DNA of 64,000 nucleotides from Leucobacter musarum subsp. musarum (GTDB lineage: Bacteria > Actinomycetota > Actinomycetes > Actinomycetales > Microbacteriaceae), in NCBI RefSeq assembly GCF_001273845.1, contig NZ_JHBW01000087.1:186001-250000 (forward strand), written 5' to 3'. The translations under genes were made by a program, and so were the position numbers. Positions 1 through 10,074 of the stretch are shown piece after piece; positions within the stretch are counted from its first letter, which is position 1; every line of letters begins with the position of its first letter. The notes below the pieces were generated by a model. That model was given only the letters and a program-made list of their open reading frames with translations. It was not told the DNA's origin and ran no database searches.

Positions 1-274
1 GCTCATGAGCCATATCCATTCCTTGCCCGGATACGCCGCTTTCGCACTGACGGTGGCCGTGCTCGTGTGGGCGGCCGCCCGGCGACTCCGCCCGTTGAAG
101 TGGACGGTCGTGTTGCTCGCCGCACTGATCGTGCAGATCTCCGTCGGGGTCTACCAGGCGCGCCATGGCCTGCCAGAGCTCGCGGTCGGCGTGCACATGG
201 TGCTCGCGGCGCTGACGGCGGCGACGATGACCGTCGTCGTGCTGCGCCTCAAGCGTCCGGTCGCGTCAGAGTAG
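1..274 (+). CDS. ctaA: Heme A synthase CtaA/COX15, C-terminal fragment (5' end outside window)
   Basis: Only the last 90 or so residues are visible; the frame is open to the left edge. Two hydrophobic helices are seen (roughly residues 9-25 and 34-50 counted from the first Met), with a third near the C-terminus. Histidines in HIHSLPGY and in GVHMVLAAL sit where CtaA has its haem-ligating His in the second four-helix half. CtaA converts haem O to haem A in the membrane for the aa3-type cytochrome oxidase. The convergent neighbour ctaB makes haem O, which supports the assignment. The Met at position 5 is probably internal. The protein ends in a basic, soluble tail. Confidence 0.75.
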   Translation, partial: LMSHIHSLPGYAAFALTVAVLVWAAARRLRPLKWTVVLLAALIVQISVGVYQARHGLPELAVGVHMVLAALTAATMTVVVLRLKRPVASE

Positions 275-618
275 CGCGGGGCTCTCCCTCGCATCTATCG
301 CGCAAGAACTCCGCATTGCTCTCAGTGCGCCAGGCGGCGTCGACGTCGATGATTGCGTACGTCGTGACAACGCGGTGACCTGGCTGAAGCGTGCACCGTC
401 GCGCAGCCGTGGTTGAACCGCGGGTGCGCGACGCGTCCACCCGTCGCGAGCCTGCGGTACGACACGCCCGCGAGTGAGCGAATTCTGCCATTCTGCGTGC
501 AGATACTGACGAACATTGCTCACTCCGCCGGAGGTGCGCGAAAGAAACCACTCACCCCAGCTCGTGGCTCCGAGGTCACCGTCCAGACCGTGCGCACGCA
601 GGCGCGCGTGGGCGTTCC
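275..618. other. 344-bp convergent gap between ctaA and ctaB, no convincing gene
   Basis: Several short frames are open on both strands, but none has a ribosome binding site, a recognisable domain or actinobacterial codon preference. I see no clear terminator hairpin, tRNA or repeat. The opposite-strand frame at 249-551 gives an Arg-rich product that looks like shadow coding. A decayed gene remnant is possible but cannot be shown from the sequence alone. Confidence 0.5.
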
Positions 619-1551
619 TTAGAACGGCAGCAGCGCGTCGATGGCGATGACCAGCGAGAGCACCGAGAGGTAGATGTTGGCCGTGTGGAAGACCTGCATC
701 GGCTTCCCCGCCTCGCCGCGGATCGCATGCGCGTACAGGCGGTGGGCCTGGTAAATGAAGTAGCCGCCGAAGACGAGCGATGCGACGGTGTAGGTCCATC
801 CCATATCGGCTACGGGAATGAGGAGCAGGCTCGCAGCGACCGTCGCCCACGTGTAGAGAATCACCTGCAGGCCGACCGTGACCCGCCCACGGACCACGCC
901 GAGCATCGGCACGCCAGCGTTCGCGTAGTCGTTGCGGTACTTCATCGAGAGCGGCCAGTAGTGGGCTGGCGTCCAGAGGAAGATCACGAGGAACAGCACC
1001 CATGCGGGCCAGTCGAGCGAGTTGTTGACGGCAGCCCAGCCAATGAGCACGGGGAAGCACCCGGCGATCCCGCCCCAGACGATGTTCTGCTCGCTGTGGC
1101 GCTTCAGCACGATCGTGTAGATGACCACGTAGAAGAAGATCGCGCCGGCTGAGAGCGCCGCGGCGAGCCAGTTCGTGGTGGCGGCGAGCCATACGACGGA
1201 GAGTGCGCCCATGACCCAGGAGAAGATGAGCGCGTTGCGATCCGAAATCTCGCCGGTGACGAGCGGACGGTTCTCGGTGCGCTTCATCTTGCGATCCATG
1301 TCGCGGTCGATGTAGCAGTTGAACGCGCCAGCAGACCCGGCGCTCATCGCCCCGCCGATGAGCGTTGCGAGCACCAGCCAGAGGTTCGGCAGACCGCCCT
1401 GAGCGAGGATCATTGCCGGCACCGTGACGACGAGCAACAGTTCCATGACCCGAGGCTTCGTCAGGGCGACATAGTTCTTGACCGTGCGGCCGAACGAGGG
1501 TCGCCCGGCGGTAGCGCGGGCCTGAGTCTGGGCTGGGATCTGCGTGGACAT
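619..1551 (-). CDS. ctaB: Protoheme IX farnesyltransferase (haem O synthase)
   Basis: The 310-residue UbiA-type membrane prenyltransferase adds a farnesyl group to protohaem to give haem O. The first Asp-rich motif is seen in YIDRDMDRKMKRTENRPLV (about residues 80-100), and the second conserved loop in RNDYANAGVPML. Seven to nine hydrophobic helices follow one another, as usual for the family. An AGGAGG lies just upstream; the in-frame GTG at 1554 abuts it and the ATG at 1551 follows by 2 nt, so I prefer the ATG. The gene diverges from tkt and converges on ctaA. This ctaA/ctaB/tkt arrangement is common in actinobacteria. Confidence 0.95.
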   Translation of the reverse strand: MSTQIPAQTQARATAGRPSFGRTVKNYVALTKPRVMELLLVVTVPAMILAQGGLPNLWLVLATLIGGAMSAGSAGAFNCYIDRDMDRKMKRTENRPLVTGEISDRNALIFSWVMGALSVVWLAATTNWLAAALSAGAIFFYVVIYTIVLKRHSEQNIVWGGIAGCFPVLIGWAAVNNSLDWPAWVLFLVIFLWTPAHYWPLSMKYRNDYANAGVPMLGVVRGRVTVGLQVILYTWATVAASLLLIPVADMGWTYTVASLVFGGYFIYQAHRLYAHAIRGEAGKPMQVFHTANIYLSVLSLVIAIDALLPF

Positions 1552-1578
1552 CACCTCCTATGGTACCTCGCCGTTCGA

Positions 1579-1584
1579 TAAGAT
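1579..1584 (+). promoter_or_regulatory. Possible -10 element of the tkt-tal-pgi operon
   Basis: TAAGAT lies in the 84-bp gap between the divergent ctaB and tkt genes, about 52 nt upstream of the tkt start. It is the best -10-like hexamer on this strand. No good -35 is visible, so this is a weak call. Confidence 0.3.
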
Positions 1585-1635
1585 TGTGCGAGGTGCGGCA
1601 AGGCTGCGCGCACGCTTCCGGTCGAAAGGGAACTC

Positions 1636-3723
1636 TTGGCGAACGAACTGCAGTGGAACGAACTCGACGATCGCGCAGTGGACACTGCGCGCGTGCTGGC
1701 GGCTGACGCCGTGGAGAAGGTCGGCAACGGTCACCCCGGCACCGCGATCAGCCTCGCACCGGTCTCGTATCTGCTGCATCAGAAAGTGCTGCGCCACGAC
1801 CCGACCGATCCGAAGTGGGTCGGTCGTGACCGTTTCATTCTGTCCGTGGGCCACTCGTCGCTGACGCAGTACGTGCAGCTCTACCTCGGCGGGTACGGGC
1901 TTGAGCTCGAAGACCTCGAATCGCTGCGCACCTGGGGGTCGAAGACTCCGGGCCACCCGGAGTACGGTCACACCGACGGTGTGGAGATCACGACCGGTCC
2001 GCTCGGCCAGGGTCTCGCTTCGGCCGTCGGCTTTGCCTACGCGGCGCGATACGAGCGCGGGCTGTTTGATCCGGACGCGGCGCCCGGCACAAGCCCCTTC
2101 GATCACTTCATCTATGTCATCGCCGGCGATGGCGATCTGCAGGAAGGCGTCACCAGCGAGGCATCTTCGCTGGCAGGGCACCAAGATCTGGGCAACCTCA
2201 TCGCGATCTACGATTCCAACCAGATTTCGATCGAGGACGACACCGATATCTCGTTCTCCGAAGATGTCGCGAAGCGCTATGAGTCCTACGGATGGCAGGT
2301 GCTCGAGGTCGATTGGAAGAAGACCGGCGAGTACGTCGAAGACATCGCTGAGCTGCATCGCGCCATCACGGCTGCCCAGGCCGAGACGACGAAGCCGTCG
2401 CTCATCATCTTGAAGACGATCATCGGTTGGCCGTCGCCCGGGAAGCAGAACACCGGCGGCATCCATGGATCGAAGTTGGGTGCTGAGGAGCTCGCGGGCC
2501 TCAAGACCGCGCTCGGGTTCGACCCGGATCAGCATTTCGCAGTCGCCCCTGACGTCATCGAGCACGCCCGCGAGGCCGTGCCCCGCGGTGCGGCAAAGCG
2601 GGCCGAGTGGCAGGTCGGCTTCGACTCCTGGGCCGCGGCGAACCCCGAGCGGAAGGCGCTCTTCGATCGCATTGAGGCGCAGGAGTTGCCGGCGGAGGCG
2701 CTCGACGTGCTCCCCAGCTTCGCACCCGGCGAGAGCATTGCGACCCGCGCTGCGAGCGGCAAAGTGCTCGCGGCCCTCGGCCCGGTCATGCCCGAGCTCT
2801 GGGGCGGGTCCGCTGATCTCGCGGGCTCCAACAACACCACGATTCCTGGTGTTCCGTCGTTCGTGCCCGCCGAACATTCCACCTCGACCTGGCAGGGCGA
2901 TCCCTACGGCCGCGTGCTCCACTTCGGTATTCGTGAGCACGCCATGGGCGCAATCCTCAATGGCATCCAGTTGCACGGCAAGACCCGCAGCTACGGCGGC
3001 ACATTCCTGATCTTCAGCGACTACATGCGGCCCGCCGTTCGCCTCGCCGCGTTGATGAATGTGCCCAGTGTGTTCGTGTGGACGCACGACTCGATCGCTC
3101 TCGGTGAGGACGGCCCCACGCACCAGCCCATTGAGCAGCTGGCGACGCTGCGTGCGATCCCGAACCTCGCTGTCGTGCGCCCGGCCGACGCGAATGAGAC
3201 CGCGATCGCCTGGCACGAGATCCTCACGCGCACCGCGGGTCCCGCTGGTATTGCGCTGACCCGCCAGAATGTGCCGGTGCTGCCTCAGGGTGACGGCTTC
3301 GCCACTGCAGAGCAGGCTGCCGAGGGCGTGCGCCGCGGCGCCTATGTGCTCGCCGACTCCCCCAGTGATTCGCTCGACATGCTGCTCATCGCCACGGGCT
3401 CCGAGGTGCAGTTGGCCGTCGAAGCGCGTGAGCGACTTGCCGCCGAAGGCATCGGTGCACGCGTCGTGTCCGCACCGAGCCTCGAATGGTTCGCCGAACA
3501 GACCGCGGAGTACCGCGAGAGTGTGCTTCCTGCGAGCGTCACTGCTCGTGTCAGCGTTGAGGCAGGCCTCTCGCTCGGCTGGGAGCGCATTGTCGGCGAC
3601 CGCGGCCGCTCCGTCTCGATCGAGCACTTCGGAGCGTCGGCTGACTACGAGACCCTCTTCCGCGAATTCGGGATCACGACCGACGCCGTTGTGGCCGCTG
3701 CCCACGCGTCGCTCGCCGCCTGA
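1636..3723 (+). CDS. tkt: Transketolase
   Basis: The 695-residue thiamine-diphosphate enzyme moves two-carbon ketol units between sugar phosphates in the non-oxidative pentose phosphate pathway. The N-terminal motif GNGHPG (residues 30-35, with the phosphate-contacting His33) and the ThDP/metal motif GDGDLQEG (164-171) are intact. The pyrimidine domain and the C-terminal domain follow in the normal order, and the length is typical. The start is a TTG preceded by GAAAGGGA at 1624-1631. The divergent neighbour is ctaB; tal follows after 29 nt with its own GAAAGGAA. tkt-tal-pgi look co-transcribed. Confidence 0.97.
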   Translation: MANELQWNELDDRAVDTARVLAADAVEKVGNGHPGTAISLAPVSYLLHQKVLRHDPTDPKWVGRDRFILSVGHSSLTQYVQLYLGGYGLELEDLESLRTWGSKTPGHPEYGHTDGVEITTGPLGQGLASAVGFAYAARYERGLFDPDAAPGTSPFDHFIYVIAGDGDLQEGVTSEASSLAGHQDLGNLIAIYDSNQISIEDDTDISFSEDVAKRYESYGWQVLEVDWKKTGEYVEDIAELHRAITAAQAETTKPSLIILKTIIGWPSPGKQNTGGIHGSKLGAEELAGLKTALGFDPDQHFAVAPDVIEHAREAVPRGAAKRAEWQVGFDSWAAANPERKALFDRIEAQELPAEALDVLPSFAPGESIATRAASGKVLAALGPVMPELWGGSADLAGSNNTTIPGVPSFVPAEHSTSTWQGDPYGRVLHFGIREHAMGAILNGIQLHGKTRSYGGTFLIFSDYMRPAVRLAALMNVPSVFVWTHDSIALGEDGPTHQPIEQLATLRAIPNLAVVRPADANETAIAWHEILTRTAGPAGIALTRQNVPVLPQGDGFATAEQAAEGVRRGAYVLADSPSDSLDMLLIATGSEVQLAVEARERLAAEGIGARVVSAPSLEWFAEQTAEYRESVLPASVTARVSVEAGLSLGWERIVGDRGRSVSIEHFGASADYETLFREFGITTDAVVAAAHASLAA

Positions 3724-3752
3724 ATCTGCCCTCCCGAAAGGAACATCACGCG

Positions 3753-4862
3753 ATGTCGAATACCCGTACCGCCGCCCTCAGCGAGGCCGGCGTCAGCATC
3801 TGGCTCGATGATCTCTCGCGTCGACGGCTGGAGAGCGGCGAACTGGCGCGCCTGCTCGAAGACGTCAACGTCGTCGGTGTCACCACGAATCCGACGATCT
3901 TCGCGAACGCGATCGGCGGAGGCGACGGATACGGCGATCGTCTCGCCGACGCCGCATCGCGCGGCCTCGACGCCGACGCCGCGATCGTCGAGCTCACCAC
4001 CGCCGATGTCGCCGACGCGTGCGACCTGCTTGCAGACGTGTTCGCGTCGACCGACGGTCGTGACGGCCGCGTTTCCATCGAGGTCGAGCCCGGCCTGGCA
4101 CGCGACACCGCCGGCACTGCGGCGCAGGCGAAGCAGCTGTGGGCACGAGTCGACCGCCCGAACGCGATGATCAAGATCCCCGCGACGGTCGAGGGCCTCG
4201 ATGCCATCACCGAGACGATTGCTGCGGGCATTAGTGTCAACGTCACGTTGATCTTTAGCCTTGAGCGCTACCGCGAAGTCATTAACGCCTATCTGACCGG
4301 TCTCGAGCGCGCGCGCGAGGCGGGCATCGATCTCGCCGGCATCCACTCGGTCGCATCGTTCTTCGTCTCGCGCGTGGATTCCGAGGTCGATCGCCGACTG
4401 CGCGAGATCGGCACACCCGAAGCGCTGGCGCTCACCGGCCAAGCTGGCATCGCCAACGCGCGTCTCGCCTACGAAGTGTTCGAGCAGTCGTTCGCGAGCG
4501 AGCGGGCCCGATTCCTGGTCGGTCTCGGCGCCAACCTGCAGCGTCCGCTCTGGGCATCGACGGGTGTGAAAGATCCGGCGCTTCCCGACACCGCATACGT
4601 CACCGGGCTGATCGCGCCGCACACGGTCAATACGATGCCCGAGGCGACGCTGAATGCGTTCGCCGATCACGGCGAAACCCCGGGTGACACGGTTACCTCG
4701 GGCTATGCGGAAGCGAACCAGGTGCTCAACGCGATCGACGCACAGGGCATTGCCTATTCCGAGGTCACCGAACTGCTCGAGCGCGAAGGCCTGGAGAAGT
4801 TCGATGCTTCGTGGGCGGACCTGCTCGGCACCGTGGAGCGTGCGCTCCGCGAGGCACGCTGA
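3753..4862 (+). CDS. tal: Transaldolase
   Basis: The 369-residue enzyme transfers the dihydroxyacetone unit from sedoheptulose-7-phosphate to glyceraldehyde-3-phosphate. The Schiff-base lysine is Lys141 in the motif IKIPAT. The TTNPTIF motif lies near residue 45, and NVTLIFS lies near residues 164-170. The length fits the longer actinobacterial subfamily. GAAAGGAA about 10 nt before the ATG is a good ribosome binding site. It sits between tkt and pgi, so the non-oxidative branch and phosphoglucose isomerase form one unit. Confidence 0.96.
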   Translation: MSNTRTAALSEAGVSIWLDDLSRRRLESGELARLLEDVNVVGVTTNPTIFANAIGGGDGYGDRLADAASRGLDADAAIVELTTADVADACDLLADVFASTDGRDGRVSIEVEPGLARDTAGTAAQAKQLWARVDRPNAMIKIPATVEGLDAITETIAAGISVNVTLIFSLERYREVINAYLTGLERAREAGIDLAGIHSVASFFVSRVDSEVDRRLREIGTPEALALTGQAGIANARLAYEVFEQSFASERARFLVGLGANLQRPLWASTGVKDPALPDTAYVTGLIAPHTVNTMPEATLNAFADHGETPGDTVTSGYAEANQVLNAIDAQGIAYSEVTELLEREGLEKFDASWADLLGTVERALREAR

Positions 4863-4864
4863 TC

Positions 4865-6478
4865 ATGACGCTCGACGTTCGAGTAGCGCAGTTCGGCGAG
4901 GCTGCGCACACCGCCCTTGCGCAGCTCGTCGCAGACCGCGTCGCGAGTCGCATCTTTGCGCACGATGCGACGCTCTGGGGTTCGGCAGCGGAGCCCGAAG
5001 CATCGATTCGTCTCGGCTGGACGGATATTACCTCTGCAGCCAACGATCTGATTCCTCGAATCACCGCACTTCGCGACGCGTTCCACAAGTCGGGTGTCGA
5101 TCGCATTGTGTTGTGCGGCATGGGTGGCTCGAGTTTGGCTCCCGCAGTCATCACGCAGTGGGCAGACGTCGAGCTGACCATGATCGACTCCACCGCTCCG
5201 ACCGAGGTGCGTCGTGTACTTGCAGGCGATCTCGCGCGAACCGCCGTAGTGGTGAGCTCGAAGTCGGGCAGCACGATCGAAACGAGGAGCCACCTCGCCG
5301 CGTTCGAAGACGCGTTCCGCGTCGCGGGAATCACGCCGTCGGAGCGTGTCGTCATCGTGACCGACCCCGGCTCCCCGCTCGAGGCAGAATCGATTGCTGC
5401 CGGGCGTCATGTCTTCACGGCAGATCCCACGATCGGCGGCCGCTTCTCGGCACTCACCGCGTTTGGGCTCGTGCCCTCCGGACTGGCGGGCGTCGATCTT
5501 GCTCGCTTGATCGCGGAGGAGCAGTCTGTGCGTGACATCGTCGCGTCGGATGACGGGGAGAACCCGGCGCTGCGCCTCGCGGCTGCAATCTTTGCGGGCC
5601 TCCCCTGTCGCTTTGTGCTGGCCGTCGCTGAGTCGCCCAGCGCGCGCTGGGGGTTGGGCCGTTGGATCGAACAGCTCGTCGCGGAATCGACGGGCAAGGA
5701 CGGGCTCGGGGTGCTCCCGATCGCGCTCCATGCCGATGCGCCAGAACTGAGCACGGTGCCGCAGAGCGCACAGGTGGTCGCGGTGACGGATGAGTCCGAC
5801 GCGGAATCTGCCGCCTCGTTCTCCCCCGACGTCTCGGTGTCGGGCTCTCTCGGTGGCCAGTTCCTCCTGTGGGAGGTCGCGACTGCTGCGTTGGGCCGGC
5901 TGATGGGGATCGACCCGTTCAACCAACCCGACGTCGAATCGGCAAAGGTCGCTGCACGCTCCGCACTTGCCGCGCAGCCGACGACTACTGCCCCCACGGG
6001 CACGGTGCTCGCCGAGCTCGCAGGGGCCATCCTCCTTGCGGAACCCGAGGGCGCGCACGTCGCTGATGCCGCGTCGCTCGTCTCCGCGCTGCAGCAGGCG
6101 GCCGCTGACGCAGGCTATCTCTCGCTTCAGGCCTATGCGGATCCGCACGGCGATGCCGTCGTTCCCCTGGAACAGCTTCGAGACCAGCTTGCCGGAGTGC
6201 TGCAGATTCCGGTGGCGCTGGGTTGGGGGCCGAGCTACTTGCACTCGACCGGACAGCTGCACAAGGGCGGGCCGGCGAACGCCGTCTTCCTGCAGATTTC
6301 CGACGCATCGCCTGAGCCCTTCCCCATTCCGGGCGGTGACGGGGGCTTTGATGCGCTCATCACCGCTCAGGCGCGAGGCGATCGCAGCGTGCTCATCGAG
6401 CGCGGGAGACCGGTGTTTGCACTGGCTGCGGATGACCTCGCGGCAATGGTTCGTGCATTGGGCGCAGCGCTGACCTGA
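4865..6478 (+). CDS. pgi: Glucose-6-phosphate isomerase
   Basis: The 537-residue protein interconverts glucose-6-phosphate and fructose-6-phosphate. SIS-type phosphosugar-binding motifs are visible: GGSS (residues 87-90) and SSKSGST (131-137). A later sequence (GWGPSYLHSTGQLHKGG) carries the conserved C-terminal His/Lys region. The start is the ATG 2 nt after the tal stop; the frame is also open further upstream inside tal, but that part is shadow. It belongs to the divergent actinobacterial PGI type that accompanies tal. The next gene is rbpA on the other strand; the zwf-opcA-pgl genes often found after pgi are absent. Confidence 0.92.
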   Translation: MTLDVRVAQFGEAAHTALAQLVADRVASRIFAHDATLWGSAAEPEASIRLGWTDITSAANDLIPRITALRDAFHKSGVDRIVLCGMGGSSLAPAVITQWADVELTMIDSTAPTEVRRVLAGDLARTAVVVSSKSGSTIETRSHLAAFEDAFRVAGITPSERVVIVTDPGSPLEAESIAAGRHVFTADPTIGGRFSALTAFGLVPSGLAGVDLARLIAEEQSVRDIVASDDGENPALRLAAAIFAGLPCRFVLAVAESPSARWGLGRWIEQLVAESTGKDGLGVLPIALHADAPELSTVPQSAQVVAVTDESDAESAASFSPDVSVSGSLGGQFLLWEVATAALGRLMGIDPFNQPDVESAKVAARSALAAQPTTTAPTGTVLAELAGAILLAEPEGAHVADAASLVSALQQAAADAGYLSLQAYADPHGDAVVPLEQLRDQLAGVLQIPVALGWGPSYLHSTGQLHKGGPANAVFLQISDASPEPFPIPGGDGGFDALITAQARGDRSVLIERGRPVFALAADDLAAMVRALGAALT

Positions 6479-6493
6479 GCGATACCTGCACCA

Positions 6494-6532
6494 ACGACGA
6501 AGGCCCCGGTGGAACACCGGGGCCTTCGTCGT
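6494..6532. terminator. Strong bidirectional terminator between pgi and rbpA
   Basis: A perfect inverted repeat has 18-bp arms (6494-6511 and 6515-6532) around a 3-nt loop. It sits 15 nt after the pgi stop and 13 nt after the rbpA stop, so it can end both convergent transcripts. There is no long T-run, which is common for terminators in high-GC actinobacteria. Confidence 0.9.
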
Positions 6533-6545
6533 ATCGCGGACTGAA

Positions 6546-6911
6546 CTATGCGGACTTGCGCGCGGTACCGCGACGGGTCCGCAGCTTCTCCAACGCAGCC
6601 TCAAGGAGCTCTTCGGCTTCCTCAGGGGTACGGCGCTCCTTCACGTACGCAAGGTGCGTCTTGAAGGGCTCGTTCTTCGGGAGCAGCGGCGGATTCTCCT
6701 TGTCGCGGCCAGCCGGAAGGCCAGTCGTCGGGGAATCGATCTGCTCGGGAATTTCGTCTTCAGGGACGTCAGCCGCGAAATAGCGAACCGTCTCATTGCC
6801 GAGAGCGTCCCAGTACGAGATCTGGGTGCGTTCAGCGCGGGAGCCGTGATCCTTTTCGCCCATCGGGCCGGATCCGACGCGAGCGCCACGAATGGCGTTA
6901 CTGCCTGCCAA
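6546..6911 (-). CDS. rbpA: RNA polymerase-binding protein RbpA
   Basis: The 121-residue actinobacterial transcription factor binds the principal sigma factor and stabilises the open complex. The N-terminal tail has the motif IRGARVGSGPMGE, followed by the core domain (about residues 30-75), a basic linker and the C-terminal sigma-interacting helix with KERRTPEEAEELL. The core has no cysteine at all, so the zinc site of the Streptomyces protein is missing; this matches the zinc-free RbpA type. The start is TTG with GAAAGG 6 nt before it. secG lies upstream, so rbpA may be the last gene of the secG transcript. Confidence 0.92.
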   Translation of the reverse strand: MAGSNAIRGARVGSGPMGEKDHGSRAERTQISYWDALGNETVRYFAADVPEDEIPEQIDSPTTGLPAGRDKENPPLLPKNEPFKTHLAYVKERRTPEEAEELLEAALEKLRTRRGTARKSA

Positions 6912-6956
6912 GAGTTGCCTTTCTAATACGGGTGCGGGGTGCGGTCGCTCTGTCGA

Positions 6957-7214
6957 TTAGACGACGGAGAAACGCGCGATCAGCCCGAGCCCGACGATTG
7001 CCGCGAACCACACGAGTGAGACGACGATCGTAATGCGATTCAGGTTGCGCTCAGCAACGCCCGATGAACCGAGGCTCGAGGTCACGCCGCCACCGAACAT
7101 GTCGGAAAGACCGCCGCCACGCCCCTTGTGCAGGAGGATGAACAGCGTCAACAGCAAGCTCGTCAGCACGAGGATAACGAGCAGAATGATCTTCAAAATG
7201 AGCACGAAGTGCAC
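6957..7214 (-). CDS. secG: Protein-export membrane protein SecG
   Basis: The 85-residue protein is a subunit of the SecYEG translocon. It has two membrane helices (about residues 3-26 and 60-80) joined by a Gly-rich cytoplasmic loop with the family motif HKGRGGGLSDMFGGG. The likely start is GTG at 7214, overlapped by a GAAAGG sequence; no ATG is available nearby. The gene follows tpiA by 53 nt, a typical actinobacterial pgk-tpiA-secG order. A TATACT hexamer upstream may give it its own promoter. Confidence 0.95.
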   Translation of the reverse strand: MHFVLILKIILLVILVLTSLLLTLFILLHKGRGGGLSDMFGGGVTSSLGSSGVAERNLNRITIVVSLVWFAAIVGLGLIARFSVV

Positions 7215-7249
7215 CTTTCAGGGGTCGCGGGCGCGAGAGGCCAGACCCC

Positions 7250-7255
7250 AGTATA
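7250..7255 (-). promoter_or_regulatory. Candidate -10 (TATACT) for secG
   Basis: On the minus strand TATACT, which matches the sigma-70-type consensus well, lies 36 nt before the secG start and just after the tpiA stop. It sits inside a small near-palindrome flanked by CCCC and GGGG. No convincing -35 is seen at the expected distance, so the promoter is only suggested. Confidence 0.35.
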
Positions 7256-7267
7256 CCGGGGCCGGGT

Positions 7268-8109
7268 TCAGCCGGCCGTGACGTGCTTCTTGAACTGGAT
7301 GATTCGCGTGAATTCATCGACCTTCAAGCTGGCGCCTCCGATGAGCGCGCCATCGACATTCGGCTGGGCAAGGAACCCCGCGATGTTCTGGCTGGAGACC
7401 GAGCCGCCATACAGAATCCGCGTCGATGCCGCGCGCGCGTCATCGCGAATGTCGCGGAGATGCTCGCGCAGCGCGCGAGCCACTTCTTCGGCCTGCTCGG
7501 GAGTCGCGGCCTGCCCGCTTCCGATCGCCCAGACCGGCTCGTATGCGACGACGAACTCGGCGTCACTCGGGAGAAGCGCGAGCGCGGCGGTGAGCTGCGC
7601 GACCGGGATCGCCGCGGCACCGTGCTGTTCGAGATCTTCGGCGGTCTCCCCCACGCAGATCACCGGAACGATGCCGGCCTCGTGCGCGGCTCGAGCTTTG
7701 TTGCCTACGACCTCATCACTTTCGCCGTGGCCGTCGCGTCGCTCAGAGTGCCCGACGAGCGCATACGCGACGTCGAGCTTCGAGAGCATCGCAGCAGAAA
7801 TGTCTCCGGTGTAGGCGCCGGATGCATGGGGTGAGAGATCCTGTGCACCGAGACCCAGCGAGAGCTTGTCAGCTGCAAGCAGAGTCTGCACCGAACGGAG
7901 ATCAGTGAAGGGCGGGAAGACGACGACTTCGGCATCGCTGTAGTCGTGGCGCACGTCTTGCAGCCCCCAGGAGAGCTTCTGAACCAGCGCGATAGCTTGC
8001 AGATGATCGAGATTCATCTTCCAGTTGCCGGCGATGAGCGGTGTGCGCTCGGCCGGCGGGAGCGGCTCGCGCACGGACGGCACGGTGGACTGATCGGGTG
8101 CGGTGTCGC

Positions 8110-8113
<4 letters not shown>
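7268..8113 (-). CDS. tpiA: Triosephosphate isomerase
   Basis: The 281-residue TIM-barrel enzyme interconverts dihydroxyacetone phosphate and glyceraldehyde-3-phosphate. The substrate lysine is Lys32 in GNWKMN (29-34), the electrophilic His is in VGHSERR, and the catalytic Glu is in AYEPVWAIG. The phosphate-binding GGS and GGAS loops are near the C-terminus. About 22 residues precede the usual start of the family. No Met lies closer to the conserved [10 protein letters not shown] segment, so the extension is probably real. The start overlaps the pgk stop by 4 nt, which suggests translational coupling. Confidence 0.96.
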
Positions 8114-9312
<1,199 letters not shown>

Positions 9313-9340
9313 AGGGTGTGGGGGCTCCTTGAACGGCGAG

Positions 9341-9958
9341 TTAGATCAGGCCGGGCGTCTGCGTACGCGCTGCCTCAAAGCGACGCGCGACGTCCTGCCA
9401 GTTGGCGATGTTCCAGAAGGCCTTCACATAGTCCGCGCGCACGTTGAGGTAATCCAGGTAGTACGCGTGCTCCCAGACATCCAGCTGCAGCAGCGGAATG
9501 GTGCCTGCCGGGAGGTTGCCCTGCTGGTCGAAGAGCTGCACGATGTTCGGACGCTGTCCGAGCGCGTCCCAGGCGAGCACTGCCCAGCCCGAGCCCTGCA
9601 CACCGAGCGCGGTGGCGGTGAAGTGGGCCTGGAACTTCTCGAAGTCGCCGAAGTACTCGTCGATCGCAGCTGCGAGCTCGCCCTCAGGCTTTCCGCCACC
9701 CTCAGGCGAGAGGTTGTTCCAGAAGATCGTGTGGTTCACGTGACCGCCGACGTTGAACGCCAGGTCCTTTTCGAGCTTGTTCACGGCAGCAAGGCTGCCG
9801 GTCTCGCGGGCCTCAGCGAGCTGATCGAGAGCTGTGTTCGCTCCGGTGACATAAGCCTGGTGGTGCTTGTCGTGGTGCAACTGCATGATCTTGCCGCTGA
9901 TGTGCGGCTCAAGGGCAGCGTAATCATAGGGAAGTTCAGGAAGTGAGTAGGCAGCCAT
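9341..9958 (-). CDS. sodA: Superoxide dismutase (Mn/Fe type)
   Basis: The 205-residue enzyme dismutates superoxide. The four metal ligands are visible: His in MQLHHDKHH, His in VNHTIFWNN, and Asp and His in [12 protein letters not shown]. The Gly/Gln pattern [13 protein letters not shown] favours manganese, but the metal cannot be fixed from sequence. I start at the ATG of [11 protein letters not shown], with GAGAG about 13 nt upstream. The in-frame TTG 12 nt earlier lies almost on top of that sequence and is less likely. The gene lies between whiA and pgk, with a terminator on its upstream side. Confidence 0.95.
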   Translation of the reverse strand: MAAYSLPELPYDYAALEPHISGKIMQLHHDKHHQAYVTGANTALDQLAEARETGSLAAVNKLEKDLAFNVGGHVNHTIFWNNLSPEGGGKPEGELAAAIDEYFGDFEKFQAHFTATALGVQGSGWAVLAWDALGQRPNIVQLFDQQGNLPAGTIPLLQLDVWEHAYYLDYLNVRADYVKAFWNIANWQDVARRFEAARTQTPGLI

Positions 9959-10005
9959 GTGGCGATCCAATCTCTCGGGGACAGTCGATCAACTTCAGTC
10001 TATGG

Positions 10006-10040
10006 CTCGGCGCCACCCTCGTGGAGAGGATGGCGCCGAG
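10006..10040 (-). terminator. Terminator after the uvrA-uvrC-rapZ-whiA operon
   Basis: An inverted repeat with 15-bp arms (10006-10020 and 10026-10040, one mismatch) and a 5-nt loop lies 34 nt downstream of the whiA stop and upstream of sodA. It would end the operon read from uvrA. Confidence 0.7.
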
Positions 10041-10074
10041 TGACACCGGGGATTGCCGGGATGTTCGCCTTGCG

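Noticed and set aside
249..551. 100-residue open frame (minus strand) downstream of ctaA
   Set aside because: The product is Arg/Ser-rich and non-descript, has no ribosome binding site and starts next to a shadow frame of ctaB.
1558..3705. 715-residue open frame antisense to tkt
   Set aside because: It mirrors a highly conserved transketolase gene, has no domain and begins without a ribosome binding site. Such frames are expected in high-GC coding DNA.
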